Shown: positions 8,539 through 17,671, counted from the first letter of the stretch. The stretch: DNA of 37,939 nt from Clostridium caldaquaticum (GCF_023806125.1 NZ_JAMSKT010000025.1:1-37939), one strand, 5' to 3'. A program made the numbers and translations. Notes: generated by a model not told the origin, from the letters alone.

Positions 8539-8580
8539 AAAAAAAGCTTCTAAGACAAGTATATACTCATCTAAGAAGCA
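8539..8580 (-). terminator. Intrinsic terminator after pheT
   Basis: Imperfect hairpin with arms at about 8546-8562 and 8564-8579, closed by GCTTCT/AGAAGC, followed on the - strand by seven T. Lies directly after the pheT stop at 8588. Confidence 0.8.
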
Positions 8581-8587
8581 TAAATTT

Positions 8588-10969
8588 TTATCTTAATACC
8601 GCTCCAAGCATATGCTCAAGGGATCTGAGAATTTTATCATGTACTTTATTAACTTCTGCATCTGTTAAAGTTTTATGCTCTAGTCTATAGGTTATTGAAT
8701 AGGCAACACTCTTCTTTCCTTCTGCAATTTGATTTCCTTTATATACATCAAATAAAACTATATTTTCAACCATGTTTGAACCTTGTTTTCTTATTATATC
8801 CTCAATCTGCTGCACTAAAATATCTTCATCTACTAACACTGCAAGATCTCTTGTTACTGCAGGATATTTAGGAAGAGGCTTATAATACTTATCTGTATTA
8901 GATAAATTTATAAGCAGGTCAAAGTCAAGCACTGCTATATAGCATCTTTCTTCTATTTCATAATTTTCACTAACATCTGGATGCACTTCTCCTAAAATTC
9001 CAACTAAATCCTTTTTAACATATAATGCTGCAGTTTTGCCTGGATGGAAGGTTGGATTAGAACTTTCTCTTTGAAAAGACACATTGTTAATGCCTAAAAT
9101 ATCTATTATATTTTCAACTACACCTTTTAAGTCCAAATAATCAACCTTTCCATACATTCCTATAGTAACTATATTTTTTTCCTGTGGAAGTTTATCAAAG
9201 TCATCATTAGGAATATATATCTTTCCAATTTCAAACAATCTTACCTCTGCATTATTTCTTGAATAATTTCTTGCAAGCGCTTCCATCATTGATGGTATTG
9301 AAGTAGTTCTCATTATGCTGAAATCTTCTCCAAGTGGATTTCTTATTGCTACTGCGTTTCTTAGCTTTGAATCCTTAGGAAGTAGAATTTTGTCGAAAAC
9401 TTTTGGGCTTACAAAGGAATAGCTTATAGCTTGATTTAAACCGCATCCTATAAGAGCTTCTATTACTTTATCCTCTAATTTTTGCTTTTTATTTTTTCCA
9501 CCATTTAATGCTACGCTAGACATAACAGTAGTAGGAATATTATTATAACCATATATTCTTGCAATTTCTTCAGCTACATCTTCCTTAATATTTACATCAC
9601 TCCTGAAGGTTGGTACAGTTATAACCAAATTATCACCATTAATTACTGTTGCCAATTCTAATCCATCCAAATATTCTTTCATTTTTTCAACAGGAATTTC
9701 TGTACCAAGAAACTTGTTTATCCAACTGCCGCTAACTTCTAAAGTCTTCGCAATAACCTTCTCAGGATAAATATCTATAGTTCCTTCCATAACCTCTCCA
9801 GCGCCAAGAGCTTCTACAAGATTGCATGCTCTATCCATTGCAATTAGTGCTAAATTAGGATCTAAATCTTTTTCAAATTTTGTTGAAGCTTCTGTTCTTA
9901 GTCCAAGATTTTTTGAAGATATTCTTATATTTGTTCCATCAAAAGTAGCACATTCAAATACAATTTCAGTTGTATCCTCTTTAACCTCTGAATTTAATCC
10001 ACCCATAATTCCTGCTAAACCTATGGTTTTTTCTCCATCCTTTATATTTAGCACCTCAGAATTAAGAATTCTTTCTACTCCATCTAATGTAGTAAACTTT
10101 TCTCCCTCTACAGCCCTTTCAACTACAATAGTATTAGAAGTAATCTCTCTTCTGTCAAAAGCATGCATTGGTTGACCTAATTCTATCATTACAAAATTAG
10201 TTATATCTACTATGTTGTTTATAGGTCTAACCCCTGCCTGCATTAATCTTTCCTGCATCCATGCTGGTGACGGTTCTATTTTTATATTCTTTATTCCTCT
10301 TGCTATATATCTTTTGCAAAGCTTAGCATCTCTAACTTCAACTTTTAATTTATCATTAATATTACTGGAATTTTTACAAGAAAAGCTTAGTTCTGGCATT
10401 TTATATGTAATTCCTAAAGTTGCTGCTGTTTCTCTTGCCATACCAATTATACTAAAGCAGTCAGGTCTGTTTGAGGTTATTTCAAAATCTATTACAGAAT
10501 TATCCAACCCTAATACTTCTTTTATATCTTTTCCAATAGGCGTGTCCTGTGGAAGTATCATAAGACCATGAACTTGCTCTTCTCCTGCTATACCAAGCTC
10601 CTCTTCTGAACACATCATTCCATTTGAAACTACACCTCTAAGTTTTCCTTTTTTAATCTTTAAACCATTAGGAAGACTTGAGCCATGCAGAGCAACAGGC
10701 ACAATATCACCTTCTTTCATGTTGTTTGCACCTGTAACTATCTGCAGCTGCTCACCTGTAGCTATATCTAACTGACATACTACTAGCTTTTCAGCGTCTG
10801 GATGAGGCTCTATTTTTAAAATTTTTCCTGTAACTACATTTTGTATTTCATCCCCTGATGTTATAATCTCCTCTACCTTTGATCCTGAAAGAGTAAGCCT
10901 ATCAGCTAGCTCTTTGGGTGATATATCTATATTTACATAATCTTTAAGCCATTTATATGGTACTTTCAT
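8588..10969 (-). CDS. pheT: Phenylalanyl-tRNA synthetase beta subunit
   Basis: Beta chain of the (alpha-beta)2 PheRS that charges tRNA-Phe; 793 aa, full length. In order: N-terminal [14 protein letters not shown]; an EMAP/OB-type tRNA-binding domain at about 40-150 ([20 protein letters not shown]); the B3/B4 editing domain ([19 protein letters not shown], then [15 protein letters not shown]); B5 ([11 protein letters not shown] onward); the synthetase-like core ([31 protein letters not shown]); and a C-terminal FDX-ACB anticodon-binding domain starting near [25 protein letters not shown] site lies upstream of the ATG. It follows pheS by 29 bases in the same operon, under the shared T-box. Confidence 0.98.
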   Translation of the reverse strand: MKVPYKWLKDYVNIDISPKELADRLTLSGSKVEEIITSGDEIQNVVTGKILKIEPHPDAEKLVVCQLDIATGEQLQIVTGANNMKEGDIVPVALHGSSLPNGLKIKKGKLRGVVSNGMMCSEEELGIAGEEQVHGLMILPQDTPIGKDIKEVLGLDNSVIDFEITSNRPDCFSIIGMARETAATLGITYKMPELSFSCKNSSNINDKLKVEVRDAKLCKRYIARGIKNIKIEPSPAWMQERLMQAGVRPINNIVDITNFVMIELGQPMHAFDRREITSNTIVVERAVEGEKFTTLDGVERILNSEVLNIKDGEKTIGLAGIMGGLNSEVKEDTTEIVFECATFDGTNIRISSKNLGLRTEASTKFEKDLDPNLALIAMDRACNLVEALGAGEVMEGTIDIYPEKVIAKTLEVSGSWINKFLGTEIPVEKMKEYLDGLELATVINGDNLVITVPTFRSDVNIKEDVAEEIARIYGYNNIPTTVMSSVALNGGKNKKQKLEDKVIEALIGCGLNQAISYSFVSPKVFDKILLPKDSKLRNAVAIRNPLGEDFSIMRTTSIPSMMEALARNYSRNNAEVRLFEIGKIYIPNDDFDKLPQEKNIVTIGMYGKVDYLDLKGVVENIIDILGINNVSFQRESSNPTFHPGKTAALYVKKDLVGILGEVHPDVSENYEIEERCYIAVLDFDLLINLSNTDKYYKPLPKYPAVTRDLAVLVDEDILVQQIEDIIRKQGSNMVENIVLFDVYKGNQIAEGKKSVAYSITYRLEHKTLTDAEVNKVHDKILRSLEHMLGAVLR

Positions 10970-10998
10970 ATTACAATCCTCCTACAATAAACTTTAGT

Positions 10999-12018
10999 TT
11001 AGAATTGGTTTAAGAATCTTACGTCACTTTCATATAAAAGTCTTATGTCATCTATTCCATACTTTAACATAACCATTCTATCTATTCCAAATCCAAAGGC
11101 AAAACCGCTATAAATCTCTGGATCTATTCCACAATTTCTTAAAACCTGCGGATGAACCATTCCGCAGCCTAAAAGTTCTATCCAGCCACTTCCCTTGCAA
11201 AGCTTGCAGCCTTCCCCCTGACATAAAAAGCAGGTAGCATCCATTTCTGCTGAAGGCTCTGTAAACGGAAAGTGGTGTGGTCTGAATTTTGTTACAACCT
11301 TCTCACCAAACATTCTCTTGGCAAACAAATCAAGAGTTCCTTTTAAATCAGCAAAGGTAATTCCCTTGTCTACAACTAAGCCTTCCATCTGATAAAATAT
11401 TGGAGAATGTGAGGCATCAACTGCATCACTTCTATAAACCTTTCCTGGTGCAATAACCTTGATTGGAGGTTTTTGCTTTTCCATTGTTCTTATTTGAAGA
11501 GGTGAAGTTTGTGTTCTAAGCACTATATTGTCATTTATATAAAATGTATCCTGTTCTCCTCGTGCTGGATGATTTTTAGGTATATTTAAAGCTTCAAAAT
11601 TATAATAATCAAGCTCCACTTCTGGTCCTTCTACTATAGAAAAGCCCATAGACAAAAATATGTCCTGAATACTTTCTAAAGTTAAAGAAAGCGGATGCCT
11701 GCTGCCTAAAACCTGTTTTTTCCCTGGCATAGATATGTCTATTATTTCCTTTTTAAGCTTAAGCTCTTTTTCTCTATTTTTTATATTGCTTGAAGCCTCT
11801 TCTATAAAGCTTTCTAAAGCTTCTCTAACTTCGTTGGCTACTTTTCCTACTATAGGTCTTTCCTCTGCTGAAAGTCCTCCCATTCCTCTAAGTATTTGTG
11901 TAAGCTCCCCTTTCTTTCCAAGATACTTAACACGAATATTATCTAATGCCGCTTTACTTTCAGCTTCTCTTAATTCCTTAAGAGCACTTTCCTTTATTGC
12001 TTCTAATTTCTCTCTCAT
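10999..12018 (-). CDS. pheS: Phenylalanyl-tRNA synthetase alpha subunit
   Basis: Catalytic class-II subunit, 339 aa. The N-terminal ~90 residues form the charged coiled coil that binds tRNA. Class-II motif 2 is in [20 protein letters not shown], and the Phe-binding region in [15 protein letters not shown] and [16 protein letters not shown]. Motif 3 is [14 protein letters not shown] near the C terminus. A CxxC-like pair of segments ([17 protein letters not shown]) is present, as in many Firmicute enzymes. Ribosome binding site AAAGGAGGAG precedes the ATG at 12018. Regulated by the T-box leader just upstream. Confidence 0.98.
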   Translation of the reverse strand: MREKLEAIKESALKELREAESKAALDNIRVKYLGKKGELTQILRGMGGLSAEERPIVGKVANEVREALESFIEEASSNIKNREKELKLKKEIIDISMPGKKQVLGSRHPLSLTLESIQDIFLSMGFSIVEGPEVELDYYNFEALNIPKNHPARGEQDTFYINDNIVLRTQTSPLQIRTMEKQKPPIKVIAPGKVYRSDAVDASHSPIFYQMEGLVVDKGITFADLKGTLDLFAKRMFGEKVVTKFRPHHFPFTEPSAEMDATCFLCQGEGCKLCKGSGWIELLGCGMVHPQVLRNCGIDPEIYSGFAFGFGIDRMVMLKYGIDDIRLLYESDVRFLNQF

Positions 12019-12096
12019 ACTGTGTACTCCTCCTTTTAATCATATTAATCATAATCCGGGGCAACCTGTGCTCGCTCGAAATTTAAACAAATAAAA

Positions 12097-12310
12097 AAAT
12101 CCGCCCCTCATAAAGGGACGAACTTATTCCGCGTTACCACCCTAATTGACATAAAATGTCCTCTTAGATAAAATTAATGGTTCTACCCACTGACAGCTAC
12201 TATACTTCACCGTCAGAACTCCGAAGTGAACTTCAATATATAAATTCTTAAAAAGGCTTTCAGTCTATGACCTTTTCTCCCTGGAAGACTTTAATATATT
12301 TACTCTCTTC
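12097..12310 (-). promoter_or_regulatory. T-box riboswitch, Phe-specific (UUC specifier)
   Basis: Leader of pheST. Read on the - strand it shows a stem I base GAAGAGAGTA at 12310-12301, the distal part with GGTCATAGACTGAAAGCC, and the 3' side of the specifier loop with TTC at 12230-12228 followed by A. The CTTC just after it pairs with the initial GAAG. The conserved T-box AGGGTGGTAACGCGGA is at 12143-12128. The terminator stem CGTCCCT/AGGGGCG is at 12120-12102, followed by a T run. UUC fits the gene regulated. Uncharged tRNA-Phe would stabilise the antiterminator; a matching tRNA-Phe(GAA) gene is in this window at 27202-27277. Confidence 0.95.
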
Positions 12311-12348
12311 ATCATAGTTTTCATATTTATTTTAGTTTATATTATAAT

Positions 12349-13143
12349 TTATGGATATTGCATTGTCAACTTTTGTCTTACAATTTCAAACATCATAATT
12401 GAAGCTGCTACAGCTGCATTTAAGGATTCAGCTTCACCTGGCATTGGGATTTTAACCTTAACATCCTCTAGTTCATAAACTTCCTTGCTTACTCCAGCAC
12501 CCTCGTTTCCTACAGCAATTACGACTTTTTCAGTTAAGTTTACTTCATAAAAGTTTTGTGCTTCATCTAAAGAACTTACTACAAGCTTAAAGCCTTTGGA
12601 TTTTAACTCTTTAATCTTACTTAAATTACTATCTTCAAATATTGGTACATTAAATATGGAACCCATAGTAGACCTTAAAGTTTTTTCATTATACACATCA
12701 ACAGTTCCTTTAGTAAGCAATATCCCTAAAGCTCCCGCTGCATGAGCACTTCTAATTATTGTGCCTAAATTCCCAGGATCCTGAAGCTTATCTACCAATA
12801 TATAAAATCCTTCTTTATCAACCATCTTTAAACTTCTATTATTTACAACAGCTGCTATGCCTTGAGGGGTTTCTGTTGCAGAAAGCTGTTTAAATATTGT
12901 ATCATTTACCATAAAAGTCTTTGTTTTTGCCTGAAGCTTTTCTTCAATGTTAAAATCCTTCCACTGTTTTAAAGCACCTTCACTTAAAAAAATCATCGGT
13001 ACTTCAAACTTGGATTTTAGTGCTTCCTCAACAAATCTAAAGCCTTCAATCAAAAATTGTTTTTTCTCTATTCTATGTTTTTTCTCCTTAAGCTTCTTTA
13101 CTTCCTTTATAATGTTATTATCCTTACTTTGAATTATATCCAA
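12349..13143 (-). CDS. TrmH/SpoU-family RNA 2'-O-methyltransferase
   Basis: SPOUT-fold methyltransferase of 264 aa, probably acting on 23S rRNA (RlmB/TsnR/YsgA-like). The N-terminal substrate-binding domain (IIKEVKKLKEKKHRIEKKQF, FLIEGFRFVEEAL) is of the L30-like SpoU_sub_bind type. The knotted catalytic domain has motif 1 LQDPGNLGTIIRSAHAAG, motif 2 VVIAVGNEGAGVSKEV and motif 3 IPMPGEAESLNAAVAASI. The start is a TTG at 13141-13143, with an AAGGTG site overlapping the stop of trkA, so translation is probably coupled to trkA. The exact target nucleotide cannot be inferred. Position between trk genes and pheS is a common clostridial arrangement. Confidence 0.9.
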   Translation of the reverse strand: MDIIQSKDNNIIKEVKKLKEKKHRIEKKQFLIEGFRFVEEALKSKFEVPMIFLSEGALKQWKDFNIEEKLQAKTKTFMVNDTIFKQLSATETPQGIAAVVNNRSLKMVDKEGFYILVDKLQDPGNLGTIIRSAHAAGALGILLTKGTVDVYNEKTLRSTMGSIFNVPIFEDSNLSKIKELKSKGFKLVVSSLDEAQNFYEVNLTEKVVIAVGNEGAGVSKEVYELEDVKVKIPMPGEAESLNAAVAASIMMFEIVRQKLTMQYP

Positions 13144-13154
13144 ACAGTTTCACC

Positions 13155-13817
13155 TTATCTTCCAAATCGACTTTCAAATTTGCTTAATTCCTTAGTTGAG
13201 CCTATAGCGATTATAGTATCGTCAGGTCTTATTGTATCATCTGCTTTAGGTGCTACATTAACTTCTCTGTTTCGCTTAATTCCTATAACACTTAAGCCAT
13301 AATTTGCCCGTACATCTATCTCTCTTAATGTCTTTCCATACCACTCTTGTGGGCTTACAATTTCTGCTATATTGTAATCAGGCGACAGTTCTATATAATC
13401 TAAAATATTAGATGCAAATATATTATGTGCCACTCTAACCCCCATATCTCTTTCTACAAATACTACTCTATCAGCTCCTATCTTATATAGAAGCTTTGCA
13501 TGTCTCTCATCATGCGCCTTGCTTATTATATATTTAACACCAAGTTCTTTTACAATAAGAGTTGCCATTATACTTGCCTGTATATCTGAACCTATTCCTA
13601 TTACTGCTACATCAAAATTACTTATTCCTAAATCCTTAAGACTTTTTTCATCAGAGGTATCTACCTGTACTGCATGAGTTACCTGCTCTGACATTTCCCT
13701 TACTATATCCTCATCAGAATCGATAGCTAGAACTTCATTACCAAGGTTATAAAGTGTTCTAGCTACAGAAGCACCAAAGCTTCCAAGTCCAATTACAACG
13801 AATTGCTTCTTTCTCAT
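13155..13817 (-). CDS. trkA: Trk/Ktr potassium uptake regulatory subunit (RCK protein)
   Basis: Cytosolic gating ring subunit of a K+ transporter, 220 aa, close to the usual single-RCK (KtrA/KtrC) length. N-terminal Rossmann domain: VIGLGSFGASVARTLYNLG, with the acidic strand end LAIDSDEDIV that binds the ribose of NAD(H)/ATP. The C-terminal TrkA_C domain begins around SPDYNIAEIVSP and ends IRPDDTIIAIGSTKELSKFE; in KtrA homologues this domain binds c-di-AMP. RBS AGAGGAG upstream. It follows the membrane subunit by 34 bases and overlaps the RBS of the following methyltransferase. Could equally be named ktrA. Confidence 0.92.
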   Translation of the reverse strand: MRKKQFVVIGLGSFGASVARTLYNLGNEVLAIDSDEDIVREMSEQVTHAVQVDTSDEKSLKDLGISNFDVAVIGIGSDIQASIMATLIVKELGVKYIISKAHDERHAKLLYKIGADRVVFVERDMGVRVAHNIFASNILDYIELSPDYNIAEIVSPQEWYGKTLREIDVRANYGLSVIGIKRNREVNVAPKADDTIRPDDTIIAIGSTKELSKFESRFGR

Positions 13818-13851
13818 TAATGTTACACTCCTCTTTTATCTATACAGTTTT

Positions 13852-15198
13852 TTATCCAACTAATATTTTATCCTCTGGATATCTTATTGTATTATTGCTG
13901 TGCTTTCTAGATAATGCAAGTGCTATTGTAAGCGGGCCTACTCTTCCGCAGTACATAGTAAAAATTATTATTGTTTTACCTATAATTGATAATTTAGTAG
14001 TAAGTCCTAAAGTTAAACCAACAGTACCAAAGGCAGAAGTAGCTTCATAAATTATATACTCAAGGGAAGTTCCTGCTTCAGTAATTGTAAGAATCATACT
14101 TACGGTTACTACTAAAGTTATACCTATTACTGCAATAGCAAGACTTTTATATATAGTTTCTTTGCTTATTCTTCTCTCAAATACTTCTGTTTCTTCTCTT
14201 CCTTTTATAATGGAGATGACCGTCATAATTAATATACCTGCTGTAGCTGTCTTTATACCACCCGCTGTAGAACCTGGGGAACCTCCAATAAACATAAGTA
14301 TTATTGTAAGAAACCTTCCTGCTGGAGTCATATCTGTTGTAGATATAGAGTTAAAACCTGCAGTTCTTGGAGTAATTGATGCAAACAACGAAGATAATAT
14401 TTTCCCTTTTACTGACATAGGATTAATTGTAGCAGGATTATTATACTCGAATATAAACATAAGAATGGCTCCTACAACAATTAATATTGCAGTTACAACT
14501 ATAACAAATTTTGAATGCAGTGTTATTTTTTTTACTTTCCTATAATTAAATATTTCATACCAAACTGCAAAACCTAATCCACCAATTACAATTAAAGTTG
14601 CAATAGTTAATATTATAATAGGATTTTCAGCATAAGGTGTTAGACTTCTAAACTCACCCATTAAGTCAAAACCTGCATTGCAAAATGCTGAAACTGAATG
14701 AAATATACTAAAATATATACCTTTAATCAAACCATGCTCTGGAATAAAAATAATTGACAGTATTAATGCTCCTATTCCTTCAATTGTAAATGTAAATAAC
14801 AAAACGTATCGAGCCAGTTTTACAAGTCCCTGAAGTGAACAAGTATTCATAGCTTCCTGCATAACAAGTCTTTCCTTAAGAGTAATCTTTTTCCCTAATA
14901 AAAGTGATATTAATGTGGCAAAGGACATAAAGCCTAATCCACCAATCTGAATTAAAATTAAAATAACGGTTTTACCAAAATAACTCCAATAAGTTCCTGT
15001 GTCTAAGGTTACCAGACCTGTAACACATACAGCTGAAGTAGAGGTAAATAGAGCATCTACAAATGGAGTTCTTACATCTTCATTTGACGCTATAGGCAGT
15101 GTTAAAAGTATTGCTCCCATTAAAATTACAACTGCAAAACCTATTACCAAAATTTGAACCGGCTTAAATCTTAAGTCTTTATAAATATTGATTTGCAT
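13852..15198 (-). CDS. trkH: TrkH/KtrB-type potassium transporter membrane subunit
   Basis: Integral membrane K+ (possibly Na+-coupled) uptake subunit, 448 aa, KtrB-sized. It contains the four pore loops of the SKT superfamily: TSTSAVCVTGL, HSVSAFCNAGFD, TPRTAGFNSIST and ATSAFGTVGLTLG, each with the filter glycine. Hydrophobic helices surround each loop, e.g. the first helix VQILVIGFAVVILMGAILL. The RBS GAGGTG lies 5 bases before the ATG. It forms an operon with the RCK regulator downstream. A long leader with a stable hairpin precedes it (see 15288-15335). Confidence 0.93.
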   Translation of the reverse strand: MQINIYKDLRFKPVQILVIGFAVVILMGAILLTLPIASNEDVRTPFVDALFTSTSAVCVTGLVTLDTGTYWSYFGKTVILILIQIGGLGFMSFATLISLLLGKKITLKERLVMQEAMNTCSLQGLVKLARYVLLFTFTIEGIGALILSIIFIPEHGLIKGIYFSIFHSVSAFCNAGFDLMGEFRSLTPYAENPIIILTIATLIVIGGLGFAVWYEIFNYRKVKKITLHSKFVIVVTAILIVVGAILMFIFEYNNPATINPMSVKGKILSSLFASITPRTAGFNSISTTDMTPAGRFLTIILMFIGGSPGSTAGGIKTATAGILIMTVISIIKGREETEVFERRISKETIYKSLAIAVIGITLVVTVSMILTITEAGTSLEYIIYEATSAFGTVGLTLGLTTKLSIIGKTIIIFTMYCGRVGPLTIALALSRKHSNNTIRYPEDKILVG

Positions 15199-15287
15199 AA
15201 CAGCACCTCATAAAAAGCTATAATATAAATATAATTATAATTATATGTAAACTATATATTTATATTCTTTAAAATACAGTAGAAGTA

Positions 15288-15335
15288 TAGCCGAATACTA
15301 ATGTTTCTATGTTAAAAGAAACTAGTATCCGGCTA
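15288..15335 (-). other. Structured 5' leader hairpin of trkH
   Basis: Interrupted stem: TAGCCG with CGGCTA, one A/C mismatch, ATACTA with TAGTAT, a two-base bulge, then GTTTCT with AGAAAC, around an 8-base loop. It lies within the predicted ~180-base transcript leader, about 90 bases before the trkH start. No long T run follows, so it is a doubtful terminator; it does not match the c-di-AMP (ydaO) riboswitch consensus as I know it. Confidence 0.5.
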
Positions 15336-15383
15336 AAGATTATAACATTTAATTGTATGTAAATATCTTTACTTATGATAATA

Positions 15384-15411
15384 ATTATACTCGTTTTATA
15401 TAAATTTACAA
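15384..15411 (-). promoter_or_regulatory. Sigma-A promoter of trkH-trkA
   Basis: On the - strand, TTGTAA (15411-15406), a 16-base spacer, then TATAAT (15389-15384). It would give a transcript starting near 15377 with a leader of about 180 bases before trkH. Confidence 0.6.
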
Positions 15412-15420
15412 TAATTTTTA

Positions 15421-15458
15421 ATAATAAAAATGCAGCAATAAAACTGCATTTTTATTAT
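15421..15458 (-). terminator. Intrinsic terminator of infC-rpmI-rplT
   Basis: Fifteen-base-pair perfect stem (15421-15435 with 15444-15458) with loop CAATAAAA, starting 6 bases after the rplT stop; the A/T arm supplies the T-rich tail on the - strand. Confidence 0.85.
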
Positions 15459-15464
15459 TAATTA

Positions 15465-15824
15465 CTAAGCATTTAGTGCTTTTTTAGCAACTTCAACTAA
15501 TTCGCTGAAAGCCTTCGCATCATTTATAGCTATTTCAGAAAGCATCTTTCTGTTAATATCAACACCTGCAAGCTTTATACCATTCATAAATCTTGAATAG
15601 GATAATCCGTTCATTCTTGTAGCTGCGTTTATTCTTGCTATCCAAAGCTTTCTAAAGTCTCTTTTCTTAAGTTTTCTTCCAACATAAGCATTTCTTAATG
15701 CTCTTATAACTGTTTCATTAGCAGTCTTAAATAACTTGCTTTTTCCACCATAATAGCCCTTTGCAAGCTTAAGTACTTTTTTATGATATTTACGAGCATT
15801 CATAGCTCTTTTAACTCTTGCCAT
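15465..15824 (-). CDS. rplT: 50S ribosomal protein L20
   Basis: 119 aa, exact L20 length. [20 protein letters not shown] and [19 protein letters not shown] are the basic N-terminal extension that threads into 23S rRNA; the globular C-terminal part carries [19 protein letters not shown]. It is an early 50S assembly protein, and in Firmicutes it represses its own operon by binding the infC leader. RBS AGAAGGAGG upstream. Last gene of the infC operon, 29 bases after rpmI. Confidence 0.99.
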   Translation of the reverse strand: MARVKRAMNARKYHKKVLKLAKGYYGGKSKLFKTANETVIRALRNAYVGRKLKKRDFRKLWIARINAATRMNGLSYSRFMNGIKLAGVDINRKMLSEIAINDAKAFSELVEVAKKALNA

Positions 15825-15853
15825 TTAAAAAACCTCCTTCTAGCACCTCTATA

Positions 15854-16051
15854 TTATAAGTATGGTAATAATTTCTTTATTGCTTTTTCCTGAGCAACTG
15901 AAACATAAGCAGTCTTTCTAAGATTTCTCTTTCTCTTTGAGCTCTTCTTTGTTAATATATGGCTCTTGAAAGCTTTAGCTCTCTTAAGCTTTCCACTTCC
16001 TGTTTTCTTAAATCTTTTTGCTGCACCTTTATGTGTTTTCATTTTAGGCAT
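15854..16051 (-). CDS. rpmI: 50S ribosomal protein L35
   Basis: 65 aa, highly basic, with the L35 signature [20 protein letters not shown] at the N terminus and a Lys/Arg-rich middle. Strong AGAGGAGG site. Lies 20 bases after infC and 29 before rplT, the standard order. Confidence 0.99.
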   Translation of the reverse strand: MPKMKTHKGAAKRFKKTGSGKLKRAKAFKSHILTKKSSKRKRNLRKTAYVSVAQEKAIKKLLPYL

Positions 16052-16071
16052 AATAAATTTCCTCCTCTCAG

Positions 16072-16584
16072 TTATGCTCTTTTAGGAGCTAGTATCATTA
16101 TCATATTCTTTCCTTCTAATTTAGCTGGTTTTTCAATCACACAAACATCTTCCAACCTATCAGAAAAAGATTTTAATATATCAAGACCAATGTGGGAGTA
16201 TTCGGCTTCTCTACCTCTAAACCTTACTGTAACCTTTACTTTATCACCGTCAAGTAAAAATTTCCTTGCATTATTTGCTTTAATAGAAATGTCATGTTCT
16301 TCAATAGCAGGACTGAATCTTATTTCTTTAATATTTATTACTTTCTGGTTCTTTCTGGCTTCTTTTTCCTTTTTTGCCTGTTCATATAAAAATTTTCCAT
16401 AATTCATAATCTTACAAACCGGCGGATTAGCAGTTGGTGATATAAGAACTAAATCTAGTTCTTTTTCCTCAGCTATTTTTAAAGCTTCTTTTGTTGGAAG
16501 TATTCCTAACTGATTATTATCAGTATCAATAACTCTTACTTCTTTCTCTCTAATTTCTTCATTTAAAAGAAAGTCTTTACTAAT
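16072..16584 (-). CDS. infC: Translation initiation factor IF-3, apparent AUU start
   Basis: IF-3 binds the 30S subunit, prevents subunit joining and proofreads the start codon. About 170 aa with the N domain ([19 protein letters not shown], then [20 protein letters not shown]) and the C domain ([33 protein letters not shown]). There is no ATG at the start. The most upstream in-frame candidate is a GTG at 16593-16591, but its first base is inside the AGGAGG Shine-Dalgarno (16598-16593), so it cannot serve. Two ATT codons follow: 16587 (5-base spacing) and 16584 (8-base spacing). I choose the ATT at 16584, which gives the SKDF N terminus I recall for Bacillus-type IF-3. AUU starts are a known self-control feature of infC in E. 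coli. Confidence 0.93.
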   Translation of the reverse strand: MSKDFLLNEEIREKEVRVIDTDNNQLGILPTKEALKIAEEKELDLVLISPTANPPVCKIMNYGKFLYEQAKKEKEARKNQKVINIKEIRFSPAIEEHDISIKANNARKFLLDGDKVKVTVRFRGREAEYSHIGLDILKSFSDRLEDVCVIEKPAKLEGKNMIMILAPKRA

Positions 16585-16620
16585 AATTTTCACCTCCTAA
16601 GAGATTTTATTTTTTATAAT

Positions 16621-16735
16621 AAAAAAGGACGGCAGTAGCCGTCCTTTAATAGCTCAACATAAAATAGTCAATCTATCCTTGACCTTACTAGCAATGCTGT
16701 AAGGTGAGAAACGGCTGTTTCTTCTTAACACAGAT
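16621..16735 (-). promoter_or_regulatory. infC operon leader with attenuator (L20-leader type)
   Basis: Untranslated leader of about 135 bases from a predicted start near 16730. It holds a GAAAC-AGCC-GTTTC hairpin (about 16721-16708), a second hairpin ACCTTAC/GTAAGGT, and an intrinsic terminator AAAGGACGGC/GCCGTCCTTT (16647-16638 with 16633-16624) followed by a T run. AGCCGT at 16716-16711, in the first hairpin, is complementary to ACGGCT at 16642-16637 in the terminator, giving a possible antiterminator pairing. This fits ribosomal protein L20 autoregulation of infC-rpmI-rplT known in Firmicutes. Confidence 0.85.
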
Positions 16736-16736
16736 T

Positions 16737-16765
16737 ATTCTACATTGTATTATATTATTTGTCAA
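16737..16765 (-). promoter_or_regulatory. Sigma-A promoter of infC operon
   Basis: On the - strand TTGACA (16765-16760), 17-base spacer, TAGAAT (16742-16737). The -35 box directly abuts the ytxC stop codon at 16766. Confidence 0.8.
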
Positions 16766-17671
16766 CTATTTTTTTAATTTTATTTTTGTTTTGATTTTGT
16801 CACACATATCACATTTACTGCAGAAAATCACTCTTTCTCCAAAAACATTTTTAATAGTATCTAAAAGCTCTTTATTGCTGCAGTTTTCTGCATTATGTAT
16901 AATTACAGTATTTGGTGCATTAGTAATGAGTCCACTTATTAACATATCCTCAACGCTTACTACACCAGAAAATTTAGTATCGGACAGCTCACTGAACAAA
17001 ACATCCATTATATCGTTTCCATGATCATCCTGAATAATATAATTTCCATCAATTTCTATTATTATATTTATTTTGTCTATCTTGCTTTCCTGAAGTTCTA
17101 CAAAATATTTTAACAGCTTAATAAATTCATTATACTCTTTTTCTACCATGTAGCTCTCAACAACTTTGTCTATTATGCTTTCCAGATCTTCTCTAAATTC
17201 ACTCATTCTAAAAGTTATAAAACCTTTTATGTTTATTTCTTTATTTTCTTCAATGCATTCTATTATCTTTTGAATGATAGAATTTTTTCTATTTCTAAAG
17301 TAAACCATATACTCATTAAGTATTGCACCTTCGCTTTTAAGGGCATCTAGACTTAATTTTTTAATTTCTTTTATTTCATCATACTTAAGAAAAAAATAAG
17401 TATCCGTTAGAAAGCTTTGTATTTCTTTTTTATAGAATTCATCTATTACTATGTTGTATAAAATATTAGCCATATAAAGGTTAAATATGTTTACAAGTTT
17501 ATCATTAAACGCATTGTCATCACAAAATATCTTTAAGAAGTGAGTATTGCTTTCGATACTTTCTGAAAAACCTACTATTATATCTCTATCATGGAAATAT
17601 TTCTTCATTTCATTCATATTTTTGATTATGTCTTCTTTACTACTGTCATACACTACGGTTAAAAGCAGCAT
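16766..17671 (-). CDS. ytxC: Putative sporulation protein YtxC
   Basis: 301 aa, matches the YtxC family (a poorly characterised protein conserved in spore formers) in length, overall helical pattern and location beside infC. Visible blocks are NIVIDEFYKKEIQSFLTDTY, LNEYMVYFRNRKNSIIQKII, INIKGFITFRMSEFREDLES and VVESYMVEKEYNEFIKLLKY. The last 25 residues carry a CSKCDMCDK cysteine cluster. No membrane segment or signal peptide. RBS AAGGGAG 8 bases before the ATG. In many relatives thrS lies between ytxC and infC; here it is absent. Molecular function unknown. Confidence 0.8.
   Translation of the reverse strand: MLLLTVVYDSSKEDIIKNMNEMKKYFHDRDIIVGFSESIESNTHFLKIFCDDNAFNDKLVNIFNLYMANILYNIVIDEFYKKEIQSFLTDTYFFLKYDEIKEIKKLSLDALKSEGAILNEYMVYFRNRKNSIIQKIIECIEENKEINIKGFITFRMSEFREDLESIIDKVVESYMVEKEYNEFIKLLKYFVELQESKIDKINIIIEIDGNYIIQDDHGNDIMDVLFSELSDTKFSGVVSVEDMLISGLITNAPNTVIIHNAENCSNKELLDTIKNVFGERVIFCSKCDMCDKIKTKIKLKK

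Noticed and set aside
9822-10571. Antisense open frames inside pheT
   Set aside because: No ribosome binding sites, no recognisable protein, and full overlap with a certain gene.
15205-15377. c-di-AMP (ydaO) riboswitch upstream of trkH
   Set aside because: The location fits, but the conserved GGGGGA/CCA-type core could not be found on the - strand.
16591-16593. GTG as infC start
   Set aside because: It overlaps the Shine-Dalgarno sequence, so it cannot be positioned in the P site with that site.
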